Of a DNA stretch of 6,732 nucleotides, positions 6,321 to 6,732 are shown piece after piece. Position 1 is the stretch's first letter, and each line of letters opens with the position of its first letter. The notes below the pieces were generated by a model that searched no databases, was not told the origin of the DNA, and was given only the letters and a program-made list of their open reading frames with translations. A program made the position numbers and the translations under genes. Where the stretch lies: the NCBI GenBank assembly GCA_947174225.1, contig CAMWIF010000149.1, forward strand, positions 1 through 6,732. The letters are read 5' to 3'. The DNA comes from an uncultured Porphyromonadaceae bacterium (GTDB taxonomy: Bacteria > Bacteroidota > Bacteroidia > Bacteroidales > Muribaculaceae).

Positions 6321-6732
6321 ATGAGATTACCGTCAGAGGAGAACAGCGAGCAACTTCCCATTACTCTCTCAGCAGCATATCCTACCGCGACAAGAGCTTC
6401 GGATGCAGGTTTTGAGGATGGCGACAAGATGGGTGTATATGTTATGGACTATTCCGGAGATACTCCTGAGGAGATCACTTTTGATGATATACATGCCAAG
6501 AATGTGAAATACAGCTTCAATGCTTCTGACAATTCGTGGACCGGTACCACTACGTTGTATTGGAGTTCTAATGCTACCCCTGCTGATATCATAGGCTACT
6601 ATCCTTTCATTTCAAGTATTAATGATGAGAGAGCGGTGGCGTTTTCCGTTGCACGTCGTCAGGACGTTGCCGGCAGTGAATCGCAACTCGGTGGTTATGA
6701 GGGCAGTGATTTCCTTTGGGCGAAGGCAGAGA
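6249..6732 (+). CDS. Fimbrillin-like lipoprotein, third paralogue (3'-partial)
   Basis: ATG 6249 overlaps the stop of the previous gene (ATGA) and follows a strong Shine-Dalgarno sequence. 161 codons are visible before the window ends, with no stop. The N-terminus is a lipoprotein signal, MKTPYKYIPF..CAVIGAC, with Cys20 followed by SDDS. The rest matches the N-terminal fimbrillin-like region of gene 2: TRASDAGFEDGDKMGVYV aligns with SRANDSGFADGDRIGVFA, WTGTTTLYW with WTGDRQLYF, GYYPF with GCYPY, and QLGGYEGSDFLWAKAE with KLGGYEASDFLWAKSA. It is therefore a third member of the tandem family. Whether it also carries the LRR, BACON-like and M64 parts, and an intact or broken active site, cannot be seen here. 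A short protein made only of the fimbrillin-like domain remains possible. Confidence 0.93.
   Translation, partial: MKTPYKYIPFLCFCAVIGACSDDSMRLPSEENSEQLPITLSAAYPTATRASDAGFEDGDKMGVYVMDYSGDTPEEITFDDIHAKNVKYSFNASDNSWTGTTTLYWSSNATPADIIGYYPFISSINDERAVAFSVARRQDVAGSESQLGGYEGSDFLWAKAE

Overview
The window is fully protein-coding on the + strand and looks like an operon fragment from a Bacteroidota genome, most likely a gut or oral member of the order Bacteroidales. The evidence is the protein content: lipoproteins with a type II signal peptide followed by an acidic SDD export motif, fimbrillin-like N-terminal regions, BspA-type leucine-rich repeats, BACON-like modules and M64-type peptidase domains. 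The family or genus cannot be fixed from this sequence.

Layout: (1) a 5'-truncated gene ending at 2797, 931 codons visible; (2) a complete 1151-residue gene at 2797-6252; (3) the first 161 codons of a third gene from 6249 to the window edge. All three are paralogues. Gene 2 has, in order, a lipoprotein signal, a fimbrillin-like domain, an LRR cap, about 12 BspA-type leucine-rich repeats, a BACON-like beta domain, an M64-type metallopeptidase domain and a basic tail. Gene 1 has the same order from the middle of the fimbrillin-like domain onward, and gene 3 shows the same N-terminus. The junctions are TAATG (1-base overlap) and ATGA (4-base overlap), so the genes are almost certainly co-transcribed and probably translationally coupled. 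There is no intergenic space and no visible terminator.

The most interesting point is that genes 1 and 2 appear to be a pseudoprotease/protease pair. Gene 2 has an intact metal-site motif HEVGGHGLGLLADEY. Gene 1, aligned without gaps at this place, reads HYAGGAAFAGLANES: the catalytic Glu, the second metal-binding His and the conserved Asp and Tyr are replaced, while the flanking domain stays well conserved and the frame stays open. A His/Cys cluster (H-x6-C-x-C-x2-C) just after the site is kept in both, suggesting a structural role apart from catalysis.

Working model (inference): these are cell-surface lipoproteins in which a fimbrillin-like base and an LRR binding face present a C-terminal peptidase. 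One copy cuts and the other binds or regulates. Whether gene 3 has an active or dead site lies outside the window.
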